64,000 nt of DNA from DATGFK01 sp040007395 (GCA_040007395.1 JBDTVG010000107.1:1-64000), one strand, 5' to 3'; positions 8,779-17,954 are shown, numbered from the stretch's first letter. Numbers and translations are program-made. The notes: generated by a model from the letters alone, not told the origin.

Positions 8779-8803
8779 GAAGGATACTTATCTAACATCC
8801 TTC
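8779..8803 (+). promoter_or_regulatory. Small hairpin in the sucA leader
   Basis: GAAGGAT (8779-8785) pairs with ATCCTTC (8797-8803) over an 11-base AT-rich loop, about 80 bases before the sucA start. It could be an operator or an mRNA stem; nothing else supports a function. Confidence 0.3.
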
Positions 8804-8885
8804 AATAAAGTGTACATCCCTTACGAAAGGAGCCGTGCATTATTCTATCGCTAATAGTTGGGTGATAGTTTCATTGCACACTTTT

Positions 8886-11714
8886 ATGACGATTCAACTC
8901 TGGGAAAAGTTTTACGGTCCCAACGCTGGTTATGTTCTGGAACTGTATGATCGCTACCGGAAAGATCCCAATTCCGTAGATGCACAGACTCGCGCTTTTT
9001 TTGAACAATGGACTCCCCCCTCGGAAACACTGCCATCGGGAAACGGACATACGCCGACGGCATCTGCTGCCACCACCTCTTTTGCGATGATCGAAAAAGT
9101 GGTCGCCGCCACCAACTACGCACAGGCGATCCGCGACTATGGACATGTAGCGGCACACCTCGATCCACTCGGCACAGAACCCCCCGGCGATCCTGCGTTG
9201 CTGCCAAAAACGCATGGAGTGTCCGAAACAGATCTGAGCCAACTGCCCGCCAACATCATTGGTGGACCGCTGGCAAAGTCCGGCGCGAATGCGCTCGAAA
9301 CAACCCGATTGCTGCGACAGGTCTATGCCTCATCCATCGGCTACGACTACGACCATATCCGTATCCCCGAAGAACGCGCATGGCTGCGTGAGGCGGCAGA
9401 AGCGGGTACATTCCGCCCGCCCTCTGATCCAATCGATCCGGTAGCGCTGCTCAAACGGTTAACGCAAGTTGAAGTATTCGAGCAATTTTTGCACCGGATC
9501 TTCCCCGGCAAGCACCGCTTCTCGATTGAAGGTGTAGACATCATGATCCCGATCATGGATGATATTGTCGGGGCGGCAGCCGAGTCCGGCATTCACACAA
9601 TCTTGATTGGGATGGCCCATCGTGGGCGGCTGAATGTGCTGGCGCATATTCTGAATAAACCCTATATCCAGATTTTGGCTGAATTCAAAGATCCGGGGAA
9701 GGTTCACAAGTTCCGCGACGATCTGGGCTGGACAGGCGACGTGAAGTATCACATGGGCGCACGCCGCGCCATGATGGATGGTACTTCTACCGATCTGGTG
9801 ATCTCGATTGCGCCCAACCCAAGCCACCTTGAATTTGTCAACCCAGTCGTCGAGGGCATGACCCGCGCTGTCGGCACTCGCACCGATCACCCCGGCGCGG
9901 CACAATTTGATCCGACACGGGCGCTGCCGCTGGTCATTCACGGCGATGCAGCTTTTCCGGGGCAGGGCATCGTGGCGGAGACTCTCAATCTCTCGCGCTT
10001 GCCCGGTTACTGGACAGGCGGCACCGTTCACATTATTGCCAATAACCAGCTTGGCTACACGACACTGGCTCAGGATGGACGCAGTACCCTATACGCCAGC
10101 GATCTCGCCAAAGGCTTCAAGATCCCGGTGGTTCACGTTAACGCCGATGACCCCGAAGCGTGTATTGAAGTGGCACGGCTAGCCTTTGCCTATCGCGCCA
10201 AATTCCAAAAAGATTTTCTGATCGATCTGATCGGCTATCGGCGTTACGGTCACAACGAAGGCGACGAACCAACCTTCACCCAACCGATGATGTATCAGAA
10301 AGTCCATAGTACGCCAACCGTCCGTAAGCGGTGGGCCGATACGCTGATTGAGCGGGGGATAATTACAGCAGATCAAGCTGACGGCATGGTCCGCGAACGT
10401 ATGGACGATTTGCAGCATATCTTCGAGTCGCTGAACCCAGAGAAAGATCTGAATCAACGCGAACCTGTACCGCCGCCGCCGGGAACGGCCCGTCGCGCCA
10501 AGAGTGCCGTAACCATGAAGCGGCTGCGCGAACTCAACGAAGGATTGTTGACCATTCCAGCGGGCTTCAACTTCCATCCCAAACTGGAGAAAGCCCGACA
10601 GCGCCGCCACGAAATGCTGAACAACCCCGACGAACCCAGCATCGATTGGGCGACTGCCGAAGAATTAGCCTTTGCGACCATCCTTTCTGATGGGATCGCG
10701 ATCCGCATGACCGGACAAGACGTAGAGCGTGGAACCTTCAACCAACGCCATGCCGTTTTCCATGATACCGAAACGGGCGAGACATTCACACCGCTGCAAG
10801 CTTTGCCACAGGCTAAGGCCGCCTTCGAGATCCATAACAGCCCACTGTCAGAGAATGCAGCCCTTGGCTTTGAGTATGGCTACAACGTGCAAGAACCGGG
10901 GCGCTTGGTATTATGGGAAGCGCAGTACGGCGACTTCGACAACGGCGCACAAGTCATCATCGATGAATTTATCACGTCGGCGCGTGCCAAGTGGGGACAG
11001 ACTCCATCGCTGGTCTTGCTGCTGCCGCATGGCTTCGAAGGTGCAGGCCCTGACCATTCCAGCGCACGATTGGAACGCTTCCTTGAACTTGCTGGCGAAA
11101 TCAATATGAGGGTTGCCAACTGCACCACTGCCGCCCAATTTTTCCACCTCTTGCGACGGCAAGCGGCCTTGCTGGAAAGTGATCCATTACCGCTGATCGT
11201 GATGACTCCTAAGAGTTTGCTGCGTAATCGCCTGATCAACTCGCCATTACGCGATTTCGCCGAGGGTAGTTGGCGGCCTGTGATCGACGATGCCCGTGTC
11301 GAAAACCCCGACAAAGTCCGCCGCCTGATCCTGTGCAGTGGTAAAATCTACATCGATCTAATCGCCAACAGCCTGCGCGAAGAAGCCTCGACTGTCGCGA
11401 TTGTTCGCATTGAGCAGATCTATCCGTTCCCTGCCGCCGACCTTAAACCGATACTGGATCGCTATCCAAAAGCGGAGATGGTGGTGTGGGTACAGGAAGA
11501 ACCAGAAAATATGGGCGCGTGGGATTTTGTCCGTCCCTTGCTCAACGAACTCATCCATGAGCGTTACCCGCTGCACTATGTGGGCCGGACGCGCAGTTCA
11601 AGCCCCGCCGAGGGATCGTCGGCATGGCACACACTGAACCAAGAAACATTGATCAAGCAGGCATATCACCGCGAAGTAGGCGACGTTAAAGAAGGCTTCA
11701 TTCGGGAGAAGTAA
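8886..11714 (+). CDS. sucA: 2-oxoglutarate dehydrogenase E1 component
   Basis: Thiamine-diphosphate-dependent E1 subunit that decarboxylates 2-oxoglutarate and passes the succinyl group to the lipoyl arm of E2 in the TCA cycle. With ATG 8886 the protein has 942 residues and begins MTIQLWEKFYGPNAGYV, the usual E1 N-terminus. An in-frame GTG at 8835 is only two bases from a GAAAGGAG ribosome site and would add 17 unusual residues. GMAHRGRLNVL lies near residue 243; the ThDP/Mg motif GDAAFPGQG near 353 with NNQ some 30 residues later; RRYGHNEGDEP and the C-terminal transketolase-like part (NHTHE-type loop replaced here by QRHAVF) follow. The E2 gene starts two bases after the stop. No E3 gene is in the window. 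Confidence 0.93.
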   Translation: MTIQLWEKFYGPNAGYVLELYDRYRKDPNSVDAQTRAFFEQWTPPSETLPSGNGHTPTASAATTSFAMIEKVVAATNYAQAIRDYGHVAAHLDPLGTEPPGDPALLPKTHGVSETDLSQLPANIIGGPLAKSGANALETTRLLRQVYASSIGYDYDHIRIPEERAWLREAAEAGTFRPPSDPIDPVALLKRLTQVEVFEQFLHRIFPGKHRFSIEGVDIMIPIMDDIVGAAAESGIHTILIGMAHRGRLNVLAHILNKPYIQILAEFKDPGKVHKFRDDLGWTGDVKYHMGARRAMMDGTSTDLVISIAPNPSHLEFVNPVVEGMTRAVGTRTDHPGAAQFDPTRALPLVIHGDAAFPGQGIVAETLNLSRLPGYWTGGTVHIIANNQLGYTTLAQDGRSTLYASDLAKGFKIPVVHVNADDPEACIEVARLAFAYRAKFQKDFLIDLIGYRRYGHNEGDEPTFTQPMMYQKVHSTPTVRKRWADTLIERGIITADQADGMVRERMDDLQHIFESLNPEKDLNQREPVPPPPGTARRAKSAVTMKRLRELNEGLLTIPAGFNFHPKLEKARQRRHEMLNNPDEPSIDWATAEELAFATILSDGIAIRMTGQDVERGTFNQRHAVFHDTETGETFTPLQALPQAKAAFEIHNSPLSENAALGFEYGYNVQEPGRLVLWEAQYGDFDNGAQVIIDEFITSARAKWGQTPSLVLLLPHGFEGAGPDHSSARLERFLELAGEINMRVANCTTAAQFFHLLRRQAALLESDPLPLIVMTPKSLLRNRLINSPLRDFAEGSWRPVIDDARVENPDKVRRLILCSGKIYIDLIANSLREEASTVAIVRIEQIYPFPAADLKPILDRYPKAEMVVWVQEEPENMGAWDFVRPLLNELIHERYPLHYVGRTRSSSPAEGSSAWHTLNQETLIKQAYHREVGDVKEGFIREK

Positions 11715-11716
11715 TC

Positions 11717-12985
11717 ATGCCCATTCAAATTGTCGTGCCGGAACTTGGCGAATCCATCGTCGAAGCAACGGTTGGTAAATGGTTAAAGAAACAGGGCGAT
11801 CCGGTGCGCGTCGGTGAACCTATCGTCGAACTCGAAACCGACAAAGTGAACCTCGAAGTCGGTGCCGAGAAAGATGGCATCTTGAGCCGGATCGAGCGCC
11901 AAAAGGGCGATGATGTCAAGATCGGCGACGTGTTAGGGATTATTGACGATGGTGTCGAAAAGGCCGCGCCGCCTGACAAATCTAACGGCAAGACCGCGAC
12001 TCCCACCGAAATGCCTGAGCCGAAAAAGGCGGAAGCCGCCGCAACCCCCTCCGCCATCCCTTCGACGGAAAAAGTGACCCCCGTAGCGCGGCGCATGGCT
12101 GAGGATCTCGGTGTCGATCTGGCGCAAGTTCCCGCCAGCGGACTTGGCAGCCGTGTCACTAAAGACGATGTGCAGCGCTACGTGGAACATCACGAACCCG
12201 CCCACACCGAGGCGATCTCAGTGCCTGCTCCAACTCCCAAAGCCGTTAGCGCAATACCTACCCCGACCCTTGAAATCCGAGCGTCTGGACGTGAGGAGCG
12301 CGTGAAGCTCTCGCGCCGCCGCCGTACCATTGCTCAACGGTTGGTCGAAGCGCAGCAAACCGCCGCTATGCTCACCACATTCAACGAACTCGATATGACC
12401 GCCGTCATGGCAATTCGCGATCAGCGCAAGGTCACTTTCAAAGAGCGTCACGGCGTAAATCTGGGGTTCACCTCATTTTTCGTCAAAGCCGTGATCGGTG
12501 CGCTCAAAGATTTTCCGCGCCTTAATGCTGAACTCGACGGTGACGAAATCATCATCAAGAAGTATTACGATATCGGGATCGCCGTTGGCTCTGCCGAAGG
12601 CTTGGTTGTGCCTGTATTGCGTGACGCGGATCGTATGTCGTTTTCTGAGATCGAAACCAATGTCAAGCGTTTTGCCCAGCAGTCCGACGCGGGAACGCTC
12701 TCGTTGGAGGATCTGCGCGGCGGTACGTTTACCATTACCAATGGCGGTGTGTTCGGCTCCATGCTCAGTACGCCGATCCTGAATATGCCGCAAGTCGGCA
12801 TTCTGGGCTTGCACAAGATCGAGCAGCGGCCTGTTGTGATCAACAACCAGATCGTGATCCGTTCGATGATGTATGCCGCCCTGACCTACGATCACCGCAT
12901 TGTCGATGGGCGTGAATCGGTGCAATTTCTGGTTCGTATCAAGGAACTAATCGAAGACCCGACATCGCTGCTGATAGAAGGCTGA
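11717..12985 (+). CDS. sucB: Dihydrolipoyl succinyltransferase, E2 of 2-oxoglutarate dehydrogenase
   Basis: A 422-residue E2 with a single lipoyl domain (lipoylated K43 in ETDKVNLEV), an Ala/Pro/Glu-rich linker (about 78-115), a peripheral subunit-binding domain (about 118-155, TPVARRMAEDLG), a second linker, and the catalytic acyltransferase domain (about 195-422). The active-site histidine and aspartate are present in TYDHRIVDGR near residue 391. It transfers succinyl from E1 to CoA. Directly downstream of sucA and one base upstream of aroA, so all three share a transcript. The succinyl-type assignment rests on the E1 partner and the GSAEGLVVPVLR element. Confidence 0.93.
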   Translation: MPIQIVVPELGESIVEATVGKWLKKQGDPVRVGEPIVELETDKVNLEVGAEKDGILSRIERQKGDDVKIGDVLGIIDDGVEKAAPPDKSNGKTATPTEMPEPKKAEAAATPSAIPSTEKVTPVARRMAEDLGVDLAQVPASGLGSRVTKDDVQRYVEHHEPAHTEAISVPAPTPKAVSAIPTPTLEIRASGREERVKLSRRRRTIAQRLVEAQQTAAMLTTFNELDMTAVMAIRDQRKVTFKERHGVNLGFTSFFVKAVIGALKDFPRLNAELDGDEIIIKKYYDIGIAVGSAEGLVVPVLRDADRMSFSEIETNVKRFAQQSDAGTLSLEDLRGGTFTITNGGVFGSMLSTPILNMPQVGILGLHKIEQRPVVINNQIVIRSMMYAALTYDHRIVDGRESVQFLVRIKELIEDPTSLLIEG

Positions 12986-12986
12986 T

Positions 12987-14291
12987 ATGGCACCAGATCA
13001 AGTGGATCAGCTTGAGATCCGTCCCATCAATCGGCCTGTCGATGCCGAGATTCAGGTTCCCGGCTCCAAGAGCATCACCAATCGCGCATTGCTGCTAGCG
13101 GCCTTAGCCGATGGCACATCGACGCTGGAAAATGCGCTATTCAGCGAAGATAGCCATTGGTGCGCTGAATGCTTGCGCCGTCTGGGAATCGCCATAGAAG
13201 AAGATGAACCAGCCGAACGGTTTACCATTCATGGGCTGAATGGCGTATTGCCCGCTACTTCCGCCGATCTGTTCGTTGGCAACTCCGGCACAACAGCGCG
13301 ATTCATCACAGCAGCGGCAACATTGGGTCACGGCGAGTACAACTTCGATGGCGTAGCCCGAATGCGTCAGCGCCCTATCGGAAACTTGCTTAAGGCACTG
13401 CGACCGCTAGGCGCGAACTTTACCAGTGACAACGACTGCTTCCCGCTGACCGTCCATGCCAATGGGTTGCGCGGCGGCGCGACGGAACTAGACGCAACTG
13501 AGAGTAGTCAACTGCTTTCGGCACTTCTACAAGTGGCGGCCTACGCCGAAAATGATGTCACCATCAACGTCACTGGAACGGTAGTTTCTGTGCCATATAT
13601 CGACATTACTTTAAAGATGATGGCACAGTTTGGCATCGCGCCTGATAACCACTATTATCGGAACTATTCAATTAAGGCGAGTCAGCGTTACCGCGCTCAA
13701 CGCTATATTGTTGAACCCGATGCTTCCAATGCCACCTACTTCTTTGCGGCGGCGGCCCTCACCAAAGGCCGCGTGCGTGTGCCGCATCTATCGCCAGACT
13801 CCCTGCAAGGTGACGCTCATTTTGTGGATGTCCTTGAGCAAATGGGCTGCACAGTCACCCGCGCCGACGATTATCTCGAAGTACAGGGGCCAGATCGCCT
13901 CAAGGGGATCGAGATCGATCTGAACGCCATGTCCGACACCGCTCAAACACTTGCCGCGATTGCACCGTTCGCCAGTTCCCCGGTCACGATCCGCAATGTC
14001 GAGCATATGCGCCACAAGGAAACGGATCGCATTAACGCGATTGTCACCGAACTACGTAAGCTAGGGGTGCGCGTTGACGAATTCCCCGACGGCGTGACGA
14101 TCTATCCTGCCTATCCGTCGGCGGTTCAAGCGGCAGCAATCGATACTTACAACGATCACCGGATGGCCATGGCCTTTTCCGTGATCGGGCTAGTCGTGCC
14201 GGGTATTCGCATCAACGATCCGGGCTGCACGCGCAAGACGTTCCCTGACTTTTTCGCTCGCTTTGAAAAACTCTATGACCTAAGCCTATGA
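12987..14291 (+). CDS. aroA: 3-phosphoshikimate 1-carboxyvinyltransferase (EPSP synthase)
   Basis: A 434-residue EPSP synthase joining shikimate-3-phosphate and PEP, the sixth step of the shikimate pathway, in the cytoplasm. Family motifs are in place: PGSKSITNRA (25-34), GNSGTTARF (about 97-106), RMRQRPIG (about 124-131), HKETDRI (about 341) and NDHRMAM (about 388). The phosphoshikimate and PEP-binding lysines, arginines and the catalytic acid are therefore present. It begins one base after sucB and overlaps the next gene by four bases, so it is expressed as part of the 2-oxoglutarate dehydrogenase operon, an uncommon arrangement. No other shikimate gene is adjacent. Confidence 0.93.
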   Translation: MAPDQVDQLEIRPINRPVDAEIQVPGSKSITNRALLLAALADGTSTLENALFSEDSHWCAECLRRLGIAIEEDEPAERFTIHGLNGVLPATSADLFVGNSGTTARFITAAATLGHGEYNFDGVARMRQRPIGNLLKALRPLGANFTSDNDCFPLTVHANGLRGGATELDATESSQLLSALLQVAAYAENDVTINVTGTVVSVPYIDITLKMMAQFGIAPDNHYYRNYSIKASQRYRAQRYIVEPDASNATYFFAAAALTKGRVRVPHLSPDSLQGDAHFVDVLEQMGCTVTRADDYLEVQGPDRLKGIEIDLNAMSDTAQTLAAIAPFASSPVTIRNVEHMRHKETDRINAIVTELRKLGVRVDEFPDGVTIYPAYPSAVQAAAIDTYNDHRMAMAFSVIGLVVPGIRINDPGCTRKTFPDFFARFEKLYDLSL

Positions 14292-14908
14292 ACCGTCTAT
14301 TCCAAACGTTGCGCGGCCTACTCGAAAAGCCGCAAACTACCCAAGACTCCGCGCCAGAATCATCGAATAGCTTTGACAACCGGATCGAAGTGCTCAGTAA
14401 ATACGCCGAGCGTGCATCCGGCTACGAAGACGAACTACTGATGAATCTGGAGCGGGTTCAGGAAACCCTCGCGCAGTTGCAAGAGCGCATGGAAGAATCG
14501 CTTGACGAGGGCAAGGATAGCGATGCGCTCGAATATCTACGTTTGGCAGCACGTCTCCGCCCACAGCGCGATCTCTTGGATCAGGAAATTCGTGCTTTTC
14601 AGGCTGTCGCCACAGATCTTATGACGCGCATCGATACACTAATGTCAAATCTCGACGAAGCCCGCCGCTATGCTCAGGATGTCGATCTCAGTCCGGCGGC
14701 AACCTACGCTCTCGACGCGGCGCTGAATCGGCTCACGCGCTACTTTGTGCTGCTGGAACGGGTCGCCATTGCCCGTCATCGTGCCTTGCCCCAACGTCTC
14801 GCTGAACAAATGATGGTGGTCATCGACGATAGACAGCTTGACCTTGAGTTTGCACGGTTTATCCTGAGTCGCCGTCATGCACTGGGGCCGGGTCGCCGCA
14901 CTTCGTAG
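14288..14908 (+). CDS. Coiled-coil hypothetical protein
   Basis: A 206-residue protein with no recognised family. It is overwhelmingly helical and charged, with heptad-like Leu spacing at about 45-130 (LMNLERVQETLAQLQERM, then ARLRPQRDLLDQEIRAF), suggesting a long coiled coil, and an Arg-rich C-terminus. No membrane segment and no Cys. The ATGA overlap with aroA implies translational coupling and membership of the sucA-sucB-aroA transcript. PspA-like or ESCRT-III-like proteins have similar composition but I see no family signature, so no function is proposed. Confidence 0.75.
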   Translation: MNRLFQTLRGLLEKPQTTQDSAPESSNSFDNRIEVLSKYAERASGYEDELLMNLERVQETLAQLQERMEESLDEGKDSDALEYLRLAARLRPQRDLLDQEIRAFQAVATDLMTRIDTLMSNLDEARRYAQDVDLSPAATYALDAALNRLTRYFVLLERVAIARHRALPQRLAEQMMVVIDDRQLDLEFARFILSRRHALGPGRRTS

Positions 14909-15339
14909 TGCCATAGGACGGGGTAGTAGAGTGAGGATGGAGTTGAACCACCGTTTTACCCTCAAATACTGACTTACGCCTTCTTATTGGGTAGTTCCTA
15001 GGCCTCTAGAAGATCACTCTACCATTATTCATTATAACTTATGTACTGAGTTTATGGACAAGGATTGAGGACACTCTCCTACGTGCAACCAAATGGTTGC
15101 ATATAGCATATTGGAAACTTTGTTCTATGTCAACTTTGGACACTTTTTCATTCTTTAAGTTTACCGCATTGTCCAGTAATTTAGACACTCCCTGCTTCTT
15201 TACCCTTGTATTTTGCCCTCGAAGCGTGTACACTGCTCAGCGCTTGAGCGTCCGGTCAATACCGTGACGACTTTCCGCCCCCGTGCGACACATGTCAATA
15301 ACGCGGGCAATTCCAGGGAAAGGAGGCAGATATTTTCCC
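14909..15339. other. Intergenic leader of the rpsF operon
   Basis: This stretch contains the palindrome TGCAACCA-AA-TGGTTGCA (15084-15101), a possible protein-binding site, and a weak promoter described separately. No terminator with a T-run was found behind the coiled-coil gene; GCACTTCGTAGTGC near 14895-14910 is a short stem only. Confidence 0.4.
15206..15234 (+). promoter_or_regulatory. Candidate promoter of the rpsF operon
   Basis: TTGTAT (15206-15211) and TACACT (15229-15234) are 17 bases apart, matching the consensus at 3/6 and 4/6. It lies about 100 bases upstream of rpsF. This is the best candidate but weak. Confidence 0.3.
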
Positions 15340-15627
15340 ATGCGTAATTACGAACTAACTTTTATTGTCCCCTCGGACGCAAACGAGGAGGAACTCAACG
15401 GAGTCGTGTCTCAGGTTCAGGGCTGGATCGAAGGCAGTCAGGGCAAGGTCACCAAAGTTGACCACTGGGGTCGCCGTCGTTTGGCCTATAACATCGCAGA
15501 ATACCGCGAAGGTCATTACGTCCTGTTCAACATTGAGCTTGATCCTCAGGCGACCACCGCGCTTGAACGCAATCTCAAACTCTCAGACAAAGTGATGCGC
15601 CACCTGCTTATTCGTGCAGACGAATAA
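15340..15627 (+). CDS. rpsF: 30S ribosomal protein S6
   Basis: A 95-residue S6 protein of normal length beginning MRNYELTFIVP and containing the usual DHWGRRRLAYNI and EGHYVLFN elements, with the C-terminal RHLLIR motif. ATG 15340 is chosen over the in-frame GTG at 15283 because it restores the family N-terminus; the strong AAAGGAGG (15319-15326) sits 13 bases upstream, somewhat far, which may lower initiation. S6 binds S18 in the platform of the small subunit; both genes are present here in the common rpsF-ssb-rpsR order. Confidence 0.95.
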   Translation: MRNYELTFIVPSDANEEELNGVVSQVQGWIEGSQGKVTKVDHWGRRRLAYNIAEYREGHYVLFNIELDPQATTALERNLKLSDKVMRHLLIRADE

Positions 15628-15712
15628 ACGGTTCAGGAGCTAGAAGACTTGGCTGTTCCGCAAACCCTGACATTGCTCACCAACGGACAGCATCGGGTCA
15701 AGGAGTACTGCT

Positions 15713-16105
15713 ATGAGCCGGGGCTTAAATAAAGTAATGATTATTGGAAACTTGGGCCGTGACCCAGAGATGCGGTACACCCCAAGTGGACGACCTGTGA
15801 CGAGTTTTAGTGTGGTCACTAGCCGCAGTTGGACAAGTGCCGAGGGCGAACGTCGCGAAGAACACGAGTGGTTCAACGTGGTAGCGTGGGGCAATCTTGC
15901 CGAAATTTGCAAATCGCATCTCAAGAAAGACCAACAGGTCTACATCGAGGGGCGGCTGCAAACACGCGGTTGGGAAGATGAAGATGGCAAACGTCATTTT
16001 CGCACCGAACTAGTTGCCAATGAAATGATCGTGCTGGGCGACAGGCGCAGCATTGAATACAGCAATGATGATGAGAATCTGGATGAGAGCGACTACGCCT
16101 TCTAA
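15713..16105 (+). CDS. ssb: Single-stranded DNA-binding protein
   Basis: A 130-residue SSB with the OB-fold core (LNKVMIIGNLGRDPEMRYTPSG at the N-terminus, then EWFNVVAWGNLAE and YIEGRLQTRGWED). The aromatic residues that stack on DNA are kept. The C-terminal tail is short and acidic (NDDENLDESDYAF), ending in aromatic phenylalanine as required for binding partner proteins, though not the canonical DDDIPF. It sits between rpsF and rpsR, the standard arrangement, and has AAGGAG upstream. Confidence 0.95.
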   Translation: MSRGLNKVMIIGNLGRDPEMRYTPSGRPVTSFSVVTSRSWTSAEGERREEHEWFNVVAWGNLAEICKSHLKKDQQVYIEGRLQTRGWEDEDGKRHFRTELVANEMIVLGDRRSIEYSNDDENLDESDYAF

Positions 16106-16143
16106 TCAGGAAGCCTGCGTAGCCGCCACAAGGAGTAAACCCC

Positions 16144-16482
16144 ATGTATGATCGTGATATGGACGATCTAGGTGATGATGATCGTGGTCGGGGCCGGGGC
16201 GGACGCTTCGGCGGCGGCGCTGGTGGTCCCGGTGGTGGGCGCTTCGGCCCCCGCCGCAACAAAATTTGCAACTTCTGCTCAGACAAGGTTAAAGTGATAC
16301 CCTACAAGGATGTAGACCTTTTACGGCGCTACCTAACAGACCGAGGGAAAATCCGCCCGCGTCGCCAGACTGGGACGTGCGCCAAGCACCAGCGTGGACT
16401 GGCTTTGGCGGTCAAGCGCGCTCGCCATCTGGCACTGCTTCCCTTCACAGCGGATCACCTGCGCGGCGGCAGCGGCGAATAA
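16144..16482 (+). CDS. rpsR: 30S ribosomal protein S18 with Asp/Gly/Arg-rich N-terminal extension
   Basis: A 112-residue S18. The core from about residue 38 (KICNFCSDKVKVIPYKDVD, then LLRRYLTDRGKIRPRR and TGTCAKHQRGLALAVKRAR) is typical and carries three of the cysteines of the zinc-type (C+) version: NFC...C and TGTC. The first 37 residues are an Asp-rich then Gly/Arg-rich extension (MYDRDMDDLGDDDRGRGRG), longer than the usual short tail, probably disordered and RNA-contacting. Upstream AAGGAG supports ATG 16144. A terminator follows, so rplI, often next in this operon, is not present here. Confidence 0.93.
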   Translation: MYDRDMDDLGDDDRGRGRGGRFGGGAGGPGGGRFGPRRNKICNFCSDKVKVIPYKDVDLLRRYLTDRGKIRPRRQTGTCAKHQRGLALAVKRARHLALLPFTADHLRGGSGE

Positions 16483-16492
16483 AAAACGTCAG

Positions 16493-16566
16493 GCGGTCAA
16501 CGACTAGCACGCTAAACCCGAATTTATGGGTATCGCTTTCTGGTCGTTGACCGCTGTTTTGCTTTT
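16493..16566 (+). terminator. Terminator between rpsR and the rotamase gene
   Basis: GCGGTCAACGAC (16493-16504) pairs perfectly with GTCGTTGACCGC (16543-16554) over 12 bp; the 38-base loop contains a small ACCC/GGGT stem. It is followed by TGTTTTGCTTTT. This also argues against translation starts upstream of 16586 for the next gene. Confidence 0.75.
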
Positions 16567-16585
16567 AAGAGGAGAACTTTCGCGA

Positions 16586-17932
16586 ATGGCGAAAATCAAA
16601 GAAAAGACAACAGGGCTTCCGGTTCCAGCAAGACGCGACCCTAACGCCCGTAAATTTCGCACCCGCACGCAGCATGAAGCAGACATCAATCGCGTGGTGA
16701 TTATTATCTCAGCGATAATTTTCGCTGTGATTGTGCTGATTTTGGCGGGTGCCTTTCTGTGGGATGGCGTGATTGTCCCCAATCAGGCGGTTGCCAGTGT
16801 GGGCGGTCAAAATATCTCAACTCGCGATTTCCAGCGCCGGGTGGTCTTTGAGCGCTGGCGCACGGGTACGCTACTAGCCAGTGCGCTCAATCAGTATGGC
16901 TCGCAGTACGCCGATCAATTGTTTGGCAGCCAGCAGAGTCCCTATGGGCAGCTTTACGCCCAATTGTCCTCGCCAACGCTGATGGGTCGTCGCGTGCTGG
17001 ACGATATGGTCAACGATTTGATCGTGCGGCAGTACGCCGCCGCTAATAATATTAAGGTCGATCAAGCGGACATCGACAAGCAGATCGGGCAATTCTTTGG
17101 GTACGAGGCGACTCCCATGACCAGTACGCCAACCATTACCCCCTCGATCTCGCCTACACCGCTGGTTTCCGCAACCCCCACGACAACGCCGACGCTTACG
17201 CCTGTGCCATCTCAGACCGTCACTCCTACGCCGACATCCTTCCCGACGGGCATACCCACCTCGACACCGGGCGCGACTGAACGCAAAGTGCAGTTTGATA
17301 AGAATGTAACAACTTATTACCAGCGTGTTGCCGATGCCACGAACTTTACACAAGATGAAATGCGTCAGGTTTTCAGTGACAACGCACTGCGCGACAAGGT
17401 AAAAGAGGCTGTGGCGGGCAAGCTGCAAGACAAGCAAGAACAGGCCAAGATCCGTCAGATCGTGGTTCAGACCGAAGATCAGGCCAAGGACACAATGACC
17501 GCGCTACAACAGGGCGCAGCGTTCTCGAATCTGGCGCGTGCTATCTCCACTGATCAAGCCAGCGCTGCACAGGGTGGCGAAGTCAACTGGACTGCCAAAG
17601 GCGATAGTCAATTTGGCACCGATTTCGACAATGCCGTCTGGAACGACAAGACAACCATTGGCAGTGTTATCGGGCCGATCAAAACGGAAGCCGGGTTCCA
17701 CATCATCCAGCTTGAAGGTCGCGAACAGCGAACCCTCACCGACACGGAACAAACTCAGGTACAGGATAAGAAATTTCAGGACTGGTTGACGGCGCAAAAC
17801 ACCGAAAAGAATTCAACCAAGTATGACATCTGGACTGAGCGCGTGCCGTCGAACCCGACGCTAGATCAGTTGGGTCTACCCGCAATCGCACCGCAGGGTG
17901 GAAACGGAATTCCGGGCTTTCCGGGTCAGTAG
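16586..17932 (+). CDS. Membrane-anchored PpiC-type peptidyl-prolyl isomerase (SurA/PrsA-like)
   Basis: With ATG 16586 (AAGAGGAG upstream) the protein has 448 residues: a basic cytoplasmic tail, one membrane helix (about 33-55, VVIIISAIIFAVIVLILAG), a SurA-N-like chaperone part with a Gln/Tyr-rich region, a Thr/Pro/Ser low-complexity block (about 172-230), and a parvulin rotamase domain (about 290-395; QIVVQTEDQAK, GGEVNW, EAGFHIIQLEGRE). Such proteins assist folding of exported proteins outside the membrane. The TPTxTPS-rich block interrupts the chaperone part and resembles linkers common in Chloroflexota surface proteins. It has its own transcription unit after the rpsR terminator, or is reached by readthrough. 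Confidence 0.87.
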   Translation: MAKIKEKTTGLPVPARRDPNARKFRTRTQHEADINRVVIIISAIIFAVIVLILAGAFLWDGVIVPNQAVASVGGQNISTRDFQRRVVFERWRTGTLLASALNQYGSQYADQLFGSQQSPYGQLYAQLSSPTLMGRRVLDDMVNDLIVRQYAAANNIKVDQADIDKQIGQFFGYEATPMTSTPTITPSISPTPLVSATPTTTPTLTPVPSQTVTPTPTSFPTGIPTSTPGATERKVQFDKNVTTYYQRVADATNFTQDEMRQVFSDNALRDKVKEAVAGKLQDKQEQAKIRQIVVQTEDQAKDTMTALQQGAAFSNLARAISTDQASAAQGGEVNWTAKGDSQFGTDFDNAVWNDKTTIGSVIGPIKTEAGFHIIQLEGREQRTLTDTEQTQVQDKKFQDWLTAQNTEKNSTKYDIWTERVPSNPTLDQLGLPAIAPQGGNGIPGFPGQ

Positions 17933-17954
17933 ACTAGATTCATGGCGTGTCTAT

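Noticed and set aside
15283..15340. Longer rpsF starting at 15283
   Set aside because: It would add 19 residues encoded partly by the AAAGGAGG ribosome site; S6 proteins begin at MRNYEL.
16526..16586. Upstream start for the PpiC-type rotamase
   Set aside because: The extra 20 codons run through the terminator hairpin and the ribosome site.
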